Source: CAYVBE01 sp964448935
Lineage (GTDB): Bacteria; Planctomycetota; Brocadiia; SM23-32
Assembly (NCBI GenBank): GCA_964448935.1
Contig: CAYVBE010000052.1
Location: 1 to 21,658 of the forward strand
DNA: 21,658 bases
Reading direction: 5' to 3'
The notes below the pieces were generated by a model, which made no database searches, was not told the DNA's origin, and saw only the letters and a program-made list of their open reading frames with translations. The translations under genes were made by a program, and so were the position numbers. Shown here in pieces: positions 6,256 to 13,605 of this stretch (position 1 is the first letter of the stretch; each line of letters begins with the position of its first letter).

Positions 6256-8121
6256 TCACCCGGCGCGGGCTCTCTCGGCCAGGAGGACGACGTCTTTGAG
6301 GCCCTGGGGGCCTTTGGCGGCCAGCCAGCGGTCGAGGAATTCCGGGTTGCCGGCTATCTGGGCGATGGCTGCCAGAGCGTTCAGGTAGAAGTTCCGTTCG
6401 TCCAGCGTGCCGACCAGCACGAAGACCGCTTTCACCGCCGGGGCCTCCTCGGAGAAGGCGACGCCCTCCTGCGCGCGCGCCATAAGTATTTCGAACCGTC
6501 CCTCTCCCTCGACGACCACGTGTGGCACCGCCAGCCAATCGTTCAGCGCCGTGCTGCTCTGGGTCTCCCGGTTCTTCAGCGCCTTCGACAGCCGCGCGGG
6601 CGTCATACCGACTCGCTCCGCCAGTTCCTCGGCCGCCAGATCGAAGAACTCCTCCACCTTCATCGGCCCCTCGACGTCCAGGACGGGCGCTTCCTCGATG
6701 ACGCCGTCGAAGCGGTCGTGCACTATCTCGTCGCGCTCGCGGATTATCTGCTTCAGCTCCTCCTCCAAGGTCCCGGTCACCAACTCTCGCGCGGTTATCC
6801 GCTCCACCAGGTGCAGGAGGGCCGACTCCTGCTTGACCCGCTTCCGCCCGTAGAACCAGAAGCTGAGGAACCCGGCCAGGATCAGCCCCGCGCTGATAAA
6901 ATAGGCCTGCGCCCCCATCTCCAGCAGCACGAAACCGAGCCCCACGATCCCTGCGATCTGCACCCAGGGGTAAATGGGCGACTTGAACGCCGGCCGGTAG
7001 TTCTGCAGTCCGCTCTCCCGCAGCACAATCACCGACAGGCAGGACAGCATAAAGGTGAGGATGAGCACCGTGGAGGCCGCCTTGACCAGGACCTCCAGCT
7101 TGAGAAGGAGGCTGAGGACGATGATGAGTCCCGTGAGGCCGATCGCCACGTGAGGCGTGCGGAAGCGCTGATTGACCCGTGAGAGCGGTTTAGGCAGCAG
7201 GTGGTCCCGGCTAAGCGCCAGCAGATAACGTGAGGCGGCCATGATGCCCGCGTTGGCGGTCGAGACAAATGCCAGGATGGCTGCCACGCTCATCGCCACG
7301 AAGCCGAACTGCCCCATTATGGCCCGCCCGCCGTCCGAGATGGGCGTCAGGGAGCCGTTCAGTGCCTCGCTCTCCACGACCCCGCTGGTGACCATAACGG
7401 TGAGCGTGTAAAGGAGGGTGACCGCTGCCAGCGAGAGGGCCAGCCCCAGTGGTATGATGCGCCCGGGCTGCCGCACTTCCTCCGCAACCCCGGCGATTTT
7501 GAGCACCCCCCCGTAAGAGACGAAGACGAAGCCGGTGGTGGTGAAGATGGGCACGATGCCTTTAGGGGCGAAGGGTATCAACAGCTCGGACCGAATCTGC
7601 AACATGCCGAACCCCACGTAGAGGGCCAGCAGGCCGAACAAGCAGGCCACCAGCGCCACCTGCACGTGCGCCGCCTCGCGCACGCCGACCAGGTTCAACG
7701 CCAGAAAGACCAGGCAGATGATCGTGCCTGCCACCAGACCGTGGATGTTGATCAGCAGCGCGGCGAAGGCCGCCATGCCCACGATAGCAAAGGCGCTCTT
7801 GAGCGAGAGGGAGAACCAGCTCAACATGCCGGCGACCGTGCCCACCGCCGGCCCGAACCCGCGCATGATGAAGAAGTAGTCCCCCCCCGCCTTGGGCATG
7901 GCGGTGGTAAGCTCCGCGATGCTGAGAGCGCCGGCGGTTGCCAGTATGCCGGCCATCAGGTAGGACCAGACGACACCCGGACCCGCCATGGCGTGCGCCA
8001 TGCCCGGCAGGACGAACAGGCCGGAACTGATCATGGCGCCCGACGCGATAGCGAACACGTGGTGCAGCGCCAGCCCCTTGCGCAGAGACCTGGAGTCCGA
8101 TTTTGAACCGTCTTGCGCCAT
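6256..8121 (-). CDS. APC-family amino acid permease fused to a PTS EIIA (fructose/PtsN-type) domain
   Basis: Residues about 15-428 form an APC-superfamily transporter with about twelve membrane helices. It begins LHHVFAIASGAMISSGLFVL with the helix-1 GxxIxSGLF motif typical of amino-acid/cation exchangers. After a charged linker (about 430-480), residues about 480-618 match a type-2 PTS EIIA domain. TALNDWLAVPHVVVEG carries H534 at the phosphorylated-His position of the family pattern G-x-A-[IV]-P-H, and VAFSEEAPAVKAVFVLVG follows. The C-terminal domain suggests that uptake is controlled by PTS phosphorylation. The substrate is not predictable. ATG at 8121 has GAGGGG upstream and an extended -10 promoter. 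It is transcribed away from the EIIA/ATPase operon on the other strand. The 621-residue length is far above the usual 430-480 for plain APC permeases because of the fusion. Confidence 0.88.
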   Translation of the reverse strand: MAQDGSKSDSRSLRKGLALHHVFAIASGAMISSGLFVLPGMAHAMAGPGVVWSYLMAGILATAGALSIAELTTAMPKAGGDYFFIMRGFGPAVGTVAGMLSWFSLSLKSAFAIVGMAAFAALLINIHGLVAGTIICLVFLALNLVGVREAAHVQVALVACLFGLLALYVGFGMLQIRSELLIPFAPKGIVPIFTTTGFVFVSYGGVLKIAGVAEEVRQPGRIIPLGLALSLAAVTLLYTLTVMVTSGVVESEALNGSLTPISDGGRAIMGQFGFVAMSVAAILAFVSTANAGIMAASRYLLALSRDHLLPKPLSRVNQRFRTPHVAIGLTGLIIVLSLLLKLEVLVKAASTVLILTFMLSCLSVIVLRESGLQNYRPAFKSPIYPWVQIAGIVGLGFVLLEMGAQAYFISAGLILAGFLSFWFYGRKRVKQESALLHLVERITARELVTGTLEEELKQIIRERDEIVHDRFDGVIEEAPVLDVEGPMKVEEFFDLAAEELAERVGMTPARLSKALKNRETQSSTALNDWLAVPHVVVEGEGRFEILMARAQEGVAFSEEAPAVKAVFVLVGTLDERNFYLNALAAIAQIAGNPEFLDRWLAAKGPQGLKDVVLLAERARAG

Positions 8122-8198
8122 GTGACTATCCCCTCGATGCGCCGGCCCTTTTTCCGCCTGACAGACCGTGGCCTTCCGCCACTTTTGCCTCTACCCAA

Positions 8199-8207
8199 AG
8201 TATAACA
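8199..8207 (-). promoter_or_regulatory. extended -10 promoter for the permease
   Basis: On the minus strand TGTTATACT (8207-8199) is an extended -10 element (TGn plus TATACT, 5 of 6). The upstream hexamer is poor: GTGAAT at 16-base spacing. The start would lie about 70 bases before the ATG at 8121. Confidence 0.5.
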
Positions 8208-8270
8208 TGGCGCGAGCGAAATTCACCGCCCGGCGGGCCGGACGGCCCATTTCGGGGACGCCCGAGAAGG

Positions 8271-8299
8271 TTGACGCCCGGCGCGGTATGGCGTATAGT
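8271..8299 (+). promoter_or_regulatory. sigma-70-like promoter of the EIIA/ATPase operon
   Basis: TTGACG (8271-8276), exactly 17 bases, TATAGT (8294-8299). Each box matches 5 of 6. The predicted start near 8306 gives a leader of about 42 bases before the EIIA gene. Downstream genes overlap or lie within 26 bases of each other, so this is the only obvious promoter for the whole ATPase cluster. Confidence 0.7.
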
Positions 8300-8347
8300 G
8301 CAATCAGAGTTCATATTCCCTGAACATTCTTTAATGGGGCCGGCAGC

Positions 8348-8809
8348 ATGGATGTAGTGGCCCTCCTGTCCGAAGAAACGGTAAAGATCCCCCTGGAGGC
8401 GTTCGACAAGGAGGAGGCCATCGCGGAGCTGGTGGAGCTTCTTGTGCGCACCGGCGCGGTGAACGACCGCGAAGGTCTGATAGACGCCCTCTACGAACGC
8501 GAACAGAAGGGGACCACCGGCATCGGCGCCGGGGTGGCTATCCCCCACGCCAAGCACGCCGACGTAAACGGGGTGGAGCTGGCCGTGGGGGTCAGCCAGG
8601 ACGGCATTGACTTCGACGCCGCCGACGGGGAGTTGGTTTACCTGGTTTTCCTTGTGGTGGCCGAGCCGCACAATCCCGGCCCCAACGTGGAACTGCTGGC
8701 CGACATCGGCCATCTGATGCAACTGCCCGGCGTCTACGACCGCATGATCGCCGCCGGGGATGCGGAGGAACTCATCGAAGCCGTCCGCAAGGTCCAGGTG
8801 GAACTGTGA
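8348..8809 (+). CDS. PTS EIIA-domain protein (PtsN/fructose type), first gene of the ATPase operon
   Basis: A free-standing 153-residue EIIA type-2 domain. The motif GTTGIGAGVAIPHAKH (55-70) contains the phosphorylatable His H67. The N-terminal helices (LEAFDKEEAIAELVELLV) and the C-terminal VVAEPHNPGPNVELLADIGHLM complete the fold. Such proteins accept phosphate from HPr/NPr, either to transport sugar with EIIB/EIIC or, as PtsN, to regulate other systems. No EIIB, EIIC or HPr gene is in the window, so a regulatory role is more likely. Its stop overlaps the GTG start of ATPase subunit H by four bases (GTGA at 8806-8809), which places it in the ATPase operon by translational coupling. A second EIIA domain is on the divergent permease. 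The assigned function is inferred from family and context. Confidence 0.9.
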   Translation: MDVVALLSEETVKIPLEAFDKEEAIAELVELLVRTGAVNDREGLIDALYEREQKGTTGIGAGVAIPHAKHADVNGVELAVGVSQDGIDFDAADGELVYLVFLVVAEPHNPGPNVELLADIGHLMQLPGVYDRMIAAGDAEELIEAVRKVQVEL

Positions 8810-9126
8810 GCGACATCATTGACAGAGTGCTGGAGGTCGAGAAGGACGGACGCCGCCTGATCCGGGAAGCGGAGGACAAGGCGGAGGTGATCGTCGAGGA
8901 AGCCCGCCGGGATGCCCGGCAGATCGTTGAGGACGCCCGCGAGGAAGCCCGGCAGAAAGCCGATGAGATCGTCCAGGAAAAGGTCCGTGAGTTGGAGCAG
9001 CAGAAGGAGGACCGCCTGGAAGCCGAACGGGAGAAACTGCCGCGCCTGGAAGACCTGGATGAAGACCAGGTGGAAGAAGCCGTGCAATTGATCATGGAGA
9101 CGATCGCGCCGGGACCGTCAGATTAG
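8806..9126 (+). CDS. atpH: A/V-type ATPase subunit H (peripheral-stalk coiled coil)
   Basis: A 106-residue, almost wholly charged, Glu/Arg/Ala-rich helix with the right-handed-type coiled-coil character of the AhaH/subunit G family, which pairs with subunit E in the peripheral stalk. The start is a GTG at 8806 overlapping the EIIA stop, with AGGTGG six bases upstream. Lying directly before subunits C and I supports the call, since the sequence itself is low in complexity. Confidence 0.8.
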   Translation: MSDIIDRVLEVEKDGRRLIREAEDKAEVIVEEARRDARQIVEDAREEARQKADEIVQEKVRELEQQKEDRLEAEREKLPRLEDLDEDQVEEAVQLIMETIAPGPSD

Positions 9127-9145
9127 CTTTCCGACTCACTGAGCC

Positions 9146-10207
9146 ATGCCCGACAACCTGCTGGCCGAATCGCGACAAAGGGGCCTTTCCGAGGTCCCTT
9201 TCGAGTTTCTGAACGCCCTTATCCGGGGGCGCAGGAGGCGGCTGTACGAAGGCGACCGGCTGCGGGACCTTGCCGAGGCGGGAAACCTGAATGACCTGGC
9301 CTATGAGCTGTTCCCCCGCGAGGGTATCCGCACCGCCCTGGACCTGGAACGGCTTCTGACCGGCGCCTGCGTGGCGGAGTTCGGCTCGCTGATACGCTAC
9401 GTGTCCGGCGCCTACGGCAGGTTCTACATGGGCCTCCTCTCCTGGTTTCAGGTCGAAGCGCTGAAGCTGCTGCTTCGCCTGCTGGGGCGTGAAGAGGCCC
9501 TCGATACGGCCAAGCGCATGCTGCCCGAACTGCCGGAAGGGCTGGCGCTGCCGGTCGCATCGCTTCTGGAGAGCCGAAGCGTGGGTGAATTCATCGAGCG
9601 CATTTCCCTGACGCGGGTCCGAGAGGCTGCCATGGCCGCCATGCCCGTCTACAAGCGGACCGGCAAGAAGGCTTACCTGGAGATGGCCTTCGACCGCGGC
9701 AGGCTGGCGATGGTGAGCGAAGCCCTGGAGGACCTGCCCCGTGCCGTCCGAGGGAGCTGCCTGCCGCCGGTGAGGATGGAGATGGACGCCAACCGCCTGC
9801 TGGCGGTGCTGAGGGCCACGCACACTTACGGTATCAAGTGGGAAGACCTGTCCCCCGTGCTGCCGGCCGACCACGGGGAACTGAACGCCAATACGCTCCG
9901 TGCCATCCACGCGCTCCCGGACGGACGGCAGGTGATGCAGGCGCTTCCCTTCCTGCGCGACCGACTGGATTCTCCGGAGCAGGCGGAATCGCCCGGCGCG
10001 GTCGAGGAGGCCCTGTGGGCCCAGACCGTGCGCCTGGCCGAGCGCCAGTACCGCAGTGAACTGGCCGGACCGGCCATCCTGGTCAGCTATTACTATTTGA
10101 AGCGGCAAGAGTTGCGACAGCTCATCGCCCTGGTGCAGTTGGTCGGCCGCGACGCCTCCCCACGCGAGGTGGAGGAGCGGCTGGGCCTGGAGAGGAGCCC
10201 CCGATGA
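9146..10207 (+). CDS. atpC: A/V-type ATPase subunit C (V0D/AC39 family)
   Basis: A 353-residue, all-helical protein of the archaeal subunit C / V-ATPase subunit d family, the funnel-shaped socket that couples the central rotor (D and F) to the membrane K ring. Family-like features include early RLRDLAEAGNLNDLAYELF and the three-fold repeat of helical bundles. The C-terminal SYYYLKRQELRQLIALVQL resembles the conserved Y-x-x-x-K-x-x-E-x-x-x-L-x-x-I block of this family. It starts 19 bases after subunit H with a weak ribosome site. Its stop overlaps the start of subunit I (ATGA at 10204-10207). Having C ahead of I differs from the usual archaeal and Thermus orders. Confidence 0.85.
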   Translation: MPDNLLAESRQRGLSEVPFEFLNALIRGRRRRLYEGDRLRDLAEAGNLNDLAYELFPREGIRTALDLERLLTGACVAEFGSLIRYVSGAYGRFYMGLLSWFQVEALKLLLRLLGREEALDTAKRMLPELPEGLALPVASLLESRSVGEFIERISLTRVREAAMAAMPVYKRTGKKAYLEMAFDRGRLAMVSEALEDLPRAVRGSCLPPVRMEMDANRLLAVLRATHTYGIKWEDLSPVLPADHGELNANTLRAIHALPDGRQVMQALPFLRDRLDSPEQAESPGAVEEALWAQTVRLAERQYRSELAGPAILVSYYYLKRQELRQLIALVQLVGRDASPREVEERLGLERSPR

Positions 10208-12216
10208 ACGCGCTGAGCACGGCTCCCATGCGCAAGGTGCGCATCTTCGTTCTGGCGCGCAACGAGCAGCGCGTGATCCGGGCTCTGGGAGACCTGGGTG
10301 TGATGCACCTGCGCAGCAGCGTGGAGGAAAGCGGGGGCGAGCTGCAGCCGGAGCAGGTGGAGGGGGAAATGGAGCGTGCGCGAGACCTGCTGCGCCGGAT
10401 CGAGGACCTGCTGGACCGTTTCGGCGTCGAGAAGCCGGAGGCCTCGCCCGTTTCCGAACTGCCGGAGCTGGATGCTGTCGAGGATCTGGTATCCCTGCTG
10501 GAGGAGCGCTCGCGGGAGCAGAGAGAGGAACTGGAGGAACTGGAAGAGGGGTTGGAGGAGACGCGGGAACTGGCCGAACGCCTGGGGCCCTTCCGGAACG
10601 TGCGTTCGTCGCTGAGGCGCCTCCGGGAGTCCGGCCTGCTGGCGCTGCAGTGCGGCCGCATACCGCCGGAGAATCTGGGCGCCGTGCGGGAAGACCTGCC
10701 TCCGGGAGCCCTGTTTGTGCGGCTGGGGGCGGAGGAGGGCCGGAGCTGGGACGGCGACATACTGGTGCTCTCCGGCCGGCGGCGGCGCTTCGCCGTGGAG
10801 ACCGTCCTGGAGGAGAACGGGTTCGAGGAGCGCGAGCTGCCCGTGTGGGGCGATCAGACCCCCGCCGACGTCTACGAGCAGGCCGGCGAGAAGCAGCGGA
10901 AACTGACCGATCGGATCGCGACGCTGCGGCGGGCGCTGGAGGCGTTCGGCCGGGCGCACGGTGAGGACCTGAGGCGCGCCTGGGGGGCGGTCCGCCTGCA
11001 GTTGAGGTTCCTGCAGGCGCGCCGGAACTTCGGCACCACCTGGGCCACCACGATCATCTCCGGTTGGGTGCCGGCCGAGCAGACGGCCGAATTGCGCGAA
11101 ACGCTGAACGAAGTCACCAACGACCGCGCCGTGATCGAGGTGTTCCAGCCCACCGAAGAAGAGATAGAGGCGGGCGACGTGCCCAGCCGCACCGCGCGGA
11201 GCACGCTGCTGAGGCCCTTCCAGCGGCTGGTCCAGGGATACGGCGTGCCCGACTACCGGGAGATCGAGCCCACGGTGATGTTCGCCGTGAGTTTTTTGCT
11301 GATGTTCGGGCTGATCTTCGGCGACCTGGGCCATGGCCTGTGCCTGATCGCCGTGGGCCTGCTGCTGAAGCGGTGGGGGAAGGGAGACGTTGTGCGGGAC
11401 ATCGGGCGGGTGATGACCTTCAGCGGCATCGCCAGCTCGCTCTTCGGGACCTTCTTCCAGGGATCGTTCTTCGGCGCGTCGCTGCGGGAACTGGGCTTCC
11501 CGTTCACTCTCAGCTTCGAACCGATGCGCTTCGAGGGCGGCGATGCGGGGGGACACGTGGTGCGCTACCTGATTCTGGCCGTGGCGCTGGGCATCGTGCT
11601 CATCAGCGTGGGGGCGGTGCTGAACATCGTCAACCGCCTGCGCCGGGGGGACCTGGAGGAAGGGCTGCTGGGCCGGTTTGGCGTGGTGGGTATCATCCTT
11701 TACTGGGGCGCGCTGGGCTGGGTGATCAAGCTGGCGGTAGCCGGAGCCGGGCCGTCGGACCTGTGGCTGATCGGCCTCTTCATCGTGGCTCCCCTCATCA
11801 TCCTGGTCTTCCACGAACCCCTGTATGCGCTGTTCGCGCACCGCGATCGGCTTTGGAGGGAGGGACTGCTGATGGGTTTCTTCCAGGGGCTGATCGAGGC
11901 GGTGGAGGCGATGATGACCTACATGGCCAACACATTCTCCTTCCTGCGCGTGGCGGCATTCGCGTTGAGCCATGCGGCGCTGTGCTTTACAATATTCGTT
12001 TTGGAGCGCCTGGTGCACCAGTTGCCCGGGGGGCCGCTCTGGTCGGTCGTCGTGTTCGCCCTCGGCACGGCGGTCGTTATCGCCCTGGAGGGTCTCATCG
12101 TCGCCATTCAGATTATGCGGCTGGAATACTACGAATTCTTCAGCAAGTTCTTCCACGGCGAGGGAACGCGGTACGATCCCTTCCGCCTGGACCTGGACGA
12201 GAGTTCCGAGAGTTGA
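10204..12216 (+). CDS. atpI: A/V-type ATPase subunit I (a-subunit homologue)
   Basis: A 670-residue stator and ion-channel subunit. Residues 1 to about 340 form the cytoplasmic arm with a long coiled coil (about 45-135, ending in RSREQREELEELEEGLEETR). From about 355 on there are seven to eight membrane helices. The essential channel Arg is visible in NTFSFLRVAAFALSHA as R582, which faces the K-ring carboxylate. EPTVMFAVSFLLMFGLIFGD marks the first membrane helix and is typical of the family. The gene overlaps subunit C by four bases and is followed 26 bases later by subunit K. Confidence 0.95.
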   Translation: MNALSTAPMRKVRIFVLARNEQRVIRALGDLGVMHLRSSVEESGGELQPEQVEGEMERARDLLRRIEDLLDRFGVEKPEASPVSELPELDAVEDLVSLLEERSREQREELEELEEGLEETRELAERLGPFRNVRSSLRRLRESGLLALQCGRIPPENLGAVREDLPPGALFVRLGAEEGRSWDGDILVLSGRRRRFAVETVLEENGFEERELPVWGDQTPADVYEQAGEKQRKLTDRIATLRRALEAFGRAHGEDLRRAWGAVRLQLRFLQARRNFGTTWATTIISGWVPAEQTAELRETLNEVTNDRAVIEVFQPTEEEIEAGDVPSRTARSTLLRPFQRLVQGYGVPDYREIEPTVMFAVSFLLMFGLIFGDLGHGLCLIAVGLLLKRWGKGDVVRDIGRVMTFSGIASSLFGTFFQGSFFGASLRELGFPFTLSFEPMRFEGGDAGGHVVRYLILAVALGIVLISVGAVLNIVNRLRRGDLEEGLLGRFGVVGIILYWGALGWVIKLAVAGAGPSDLWLIGLFIVAPLIILVFHEPLYALFAHRDRLWREGLLMGFFQGLIEAVEAMMTYMANTFSFLRVAAFALSHAALCFTIFVLERLVHQLPGGPLWSVVVFALGTAVVIALEGLIVAIQIMRLEYYEFFSKFFHGEGTRYDPFRLDLDESSES

Positions 12217-12242
12217 AACGCGTCTCAAAGCGGAGGGAGTCC

Positions 12243-12608
12243 GTGAAAACGAGAACGAAGCGCTACATAGGGCAGGTGTTGATGTTGACGTTGATCCTGG
12301 CGGCCCTCTGTCTGACCACCGGAGTAGGCGTGGCGACCGCCTTCGCCCAGGAGACGGAGGAAGCCAAGACCGCGACCGAACAGGTCACCTCGCAGACGCG
12401 CTGGGACCTGTCCATGGCCATAGCGGTGGCCATCGGCATCCCCTGCCTGGCGGCCGGCTACGCGGTGGGCAAGGTGGGCGCAGCGGCGCTGGGGGCGGCC
12501 AGCGAGAACCCCGAGCTGCTCACCCGCAGCCTGCTGTTCGTCGCCCTGGCGGAAGGTATCGCCATCTACGGGCTGCTCGTGGCGGTGCTGCTGTACATCA
12601 AAATATAG
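12243..12608 (+). CDS. atpK: A/V-type ATPase subunit K (c-ring proteolipid)
   Basis: The membrane-ring subunit, 121 residues, starting at a GTG (12243) preceded by GGAGG. The first 35 residues look like a cleavable signal peptide (hydrophobic core LMLTLILAALCLTTGVGV, then AFA before QETEE), as in some archaeal K subunits. The mature part is a single hairpin: helix 1 about 56-86 with a Gly/Ala-rich face, polar loop SENPEL, and helix 2 about 95-119. The ion-binding carboxylate is E104 in ALAEGIAIYGLL. The residue after it is Gly rather than Ser/Thr, and no helix-1 Gln is seen, which argues for protons rather than sodium. This is inferred from known binding motifs. Confidence 0.93.
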   Translation: MKTRTKRYIGQVLMLTLILAALCLTTGVGVATAFAQETEEAKTATEQVTSQTRWDLSMAIAVAIGIPCLAAGYAVGKVGAAALGAASENPELLTRSLLFVALAEGIAIYGLLVAVLLYIKI

Positions 12609-12632
12609 CCCGACTTGCTGCGGAGCCCAAAG

Positions 12633-12938
12633 ATGCCCTTCCACGTGGTGGCGGACGAGGACACGGTGATCGGCTTCCGGCACGCCGGAGTCGAGGGCAC
12701 CGTGGTGGAAAAGCCCGAAGATGCCGCCCGCGAGCTGGACCGCCTGGCGGAAGAGGGCGGCCAGACGGTGGTCATCACCACCGAGCAGATCGCCAACGCC
12801 ATCCGAGAGAAGGTGAACGACATACGCTACGGCGGCGCCTTTCCCCTGATTGTGGAGATACCCGGGCCGGAGGGGCCGAGCCCCGAGAGCCCGTCCCTGC
12901 TGAAGATGATCCGTGAGTCCGTGGGCATAAGGGTCTGA
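12633..12938 (+). CDS. atpF: A/V-type ATPase subunit F
   Basis: The rotor subunit that sits with D in the central stalk. The 101-residue product reads HVVADEDTVIGFRHAGVEG at its N-terminus, then QTVVITTEQIANAIREKV and PLIVEIPGPEG, which are the hallmark strands of the F family (CheY-like Rossmann fold). The ATG at 12633 has GGAG eight bases upstream. An in-frame TTG at 12615 would add six unlikely residues. It is placed before E here, whereas archaea and Thermus have it after E and C. Confidence 0.92.
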   Translation: MPFHVVADEDTVIGFRHAGVEGTVVEKPEDAARELDRLAEEGGQTVVITTEQIANAIREKVNDIRYGGAFPLIVEIPGPEGPSPESPSLLKMIRESVGIRV

Positions 12939-12963
12939 TTCCGACGCAAAACCGGGAGCGGTC

Positions 12964-13605
12964 GTGAGCGACGAAGAGAAAGCGCTGGAAGAAGAGATCC
13001 TGGCCGACGCCCGCCGAAGGGCGGAGCGGATCGAGCGCCGCGCCGAACGCGATGCCGAGGGCATCCGCGAAGACGCCGAGGAGAGGGCCGAACAGGAGCG
13101 GGAACGCTTGAGACAGGAAGCCCGGCGGCAGGCCGAAGAGCGGGAGCAGCGCATCCGGGCACGCACCCAGCAGGACGTGGCCGCCCTCCACCGTGAGGCG
13201 CGACACGAGATCCTGGAGCAATTGCGCGACCGGGCAAAAGAAGAACTGGCCGCGCTCACCGAAGACGAGAGCTATCGCGACGTGCTAACCCGGCTGGCGC
13301 TGAAAGCCATCGAGTGTATGGAGGGCGACAGTTTCGAACTGGCATTGCGCGACCGGGATCGAGAGGAGATAGGACAAGAGCTGACCGAACGTATTGCGGA
13401 CACCGCTGAAGAGGAACTGGACCGGAACGTCCAGATTAGCCTCTCCGGCAAGGACCTGACGGCCACCGGTGGGCTGGTTCTGAGGGACCTGGACGGACGG
13501 CAGGTGGCGGACCAGACCTTCGAGGGGCGTATGGACCGATTGTGGAAGCAGATACGTGAAGAGCTTGCGGAGATGCTGCCCGACCCGGGTGAGATGAGCC
13601 GATGA
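12964..13605 (+). CDS. atpE: A/V-type ATPase subunit E (peripheral stalk)
   Basis: A 213-residue protein with a long N-terminal charged helix (about 1-90, rich in Arg/Glu/Ala) followed by a globular C-terminal domain. That is the usual E-subunit build, pairing with H as a peripheral stalk anchored at the top of the catalytic head. The C-terminal LTATGGLVLRDLDGRQVADQ matches the family pattern (GGxxLxxxDGxxxxxxT/Q). GTG start at 12964 with GGGAG upstream. Its stop overlaps the ATG of subunit A (ATGA at 13602-13605). Confidence 0.9.
   Translation: MSDEEKALEEEILADARRRAERIERRAERDAEGIREDAEERAEQERERLRQEARRQAEEREQRIRARTQQDVAALHREARHEILEQLRDRAKEELAALTEDESYRDVLTRLALKAIECMEGDSFELALRDRDREEIGQELTERIADTAEEELDRNVQISLSGKDLTATGGLVLRDLDGRQVADQTFEGRMDRLWKQIREELAEMLPDPGEMSR

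Noticed and set aside
6040..7182. Plus-strand open frame across the permease C-terminus
   Set aside because: The product is Gln/Arg/Glu-rich with no domain, whereas the minus strand encodes the EIIA domain with its active-site His.
10093..12228. Very long open frame antisense to ATPase subunit I
   Set aside because: High GC makes stop-free shadow frames common. Its protein is low-complexity (His/Gln/Arg-rich), while the plus strand encodes a clear subunit I with four-base overlaps to its neighbour.
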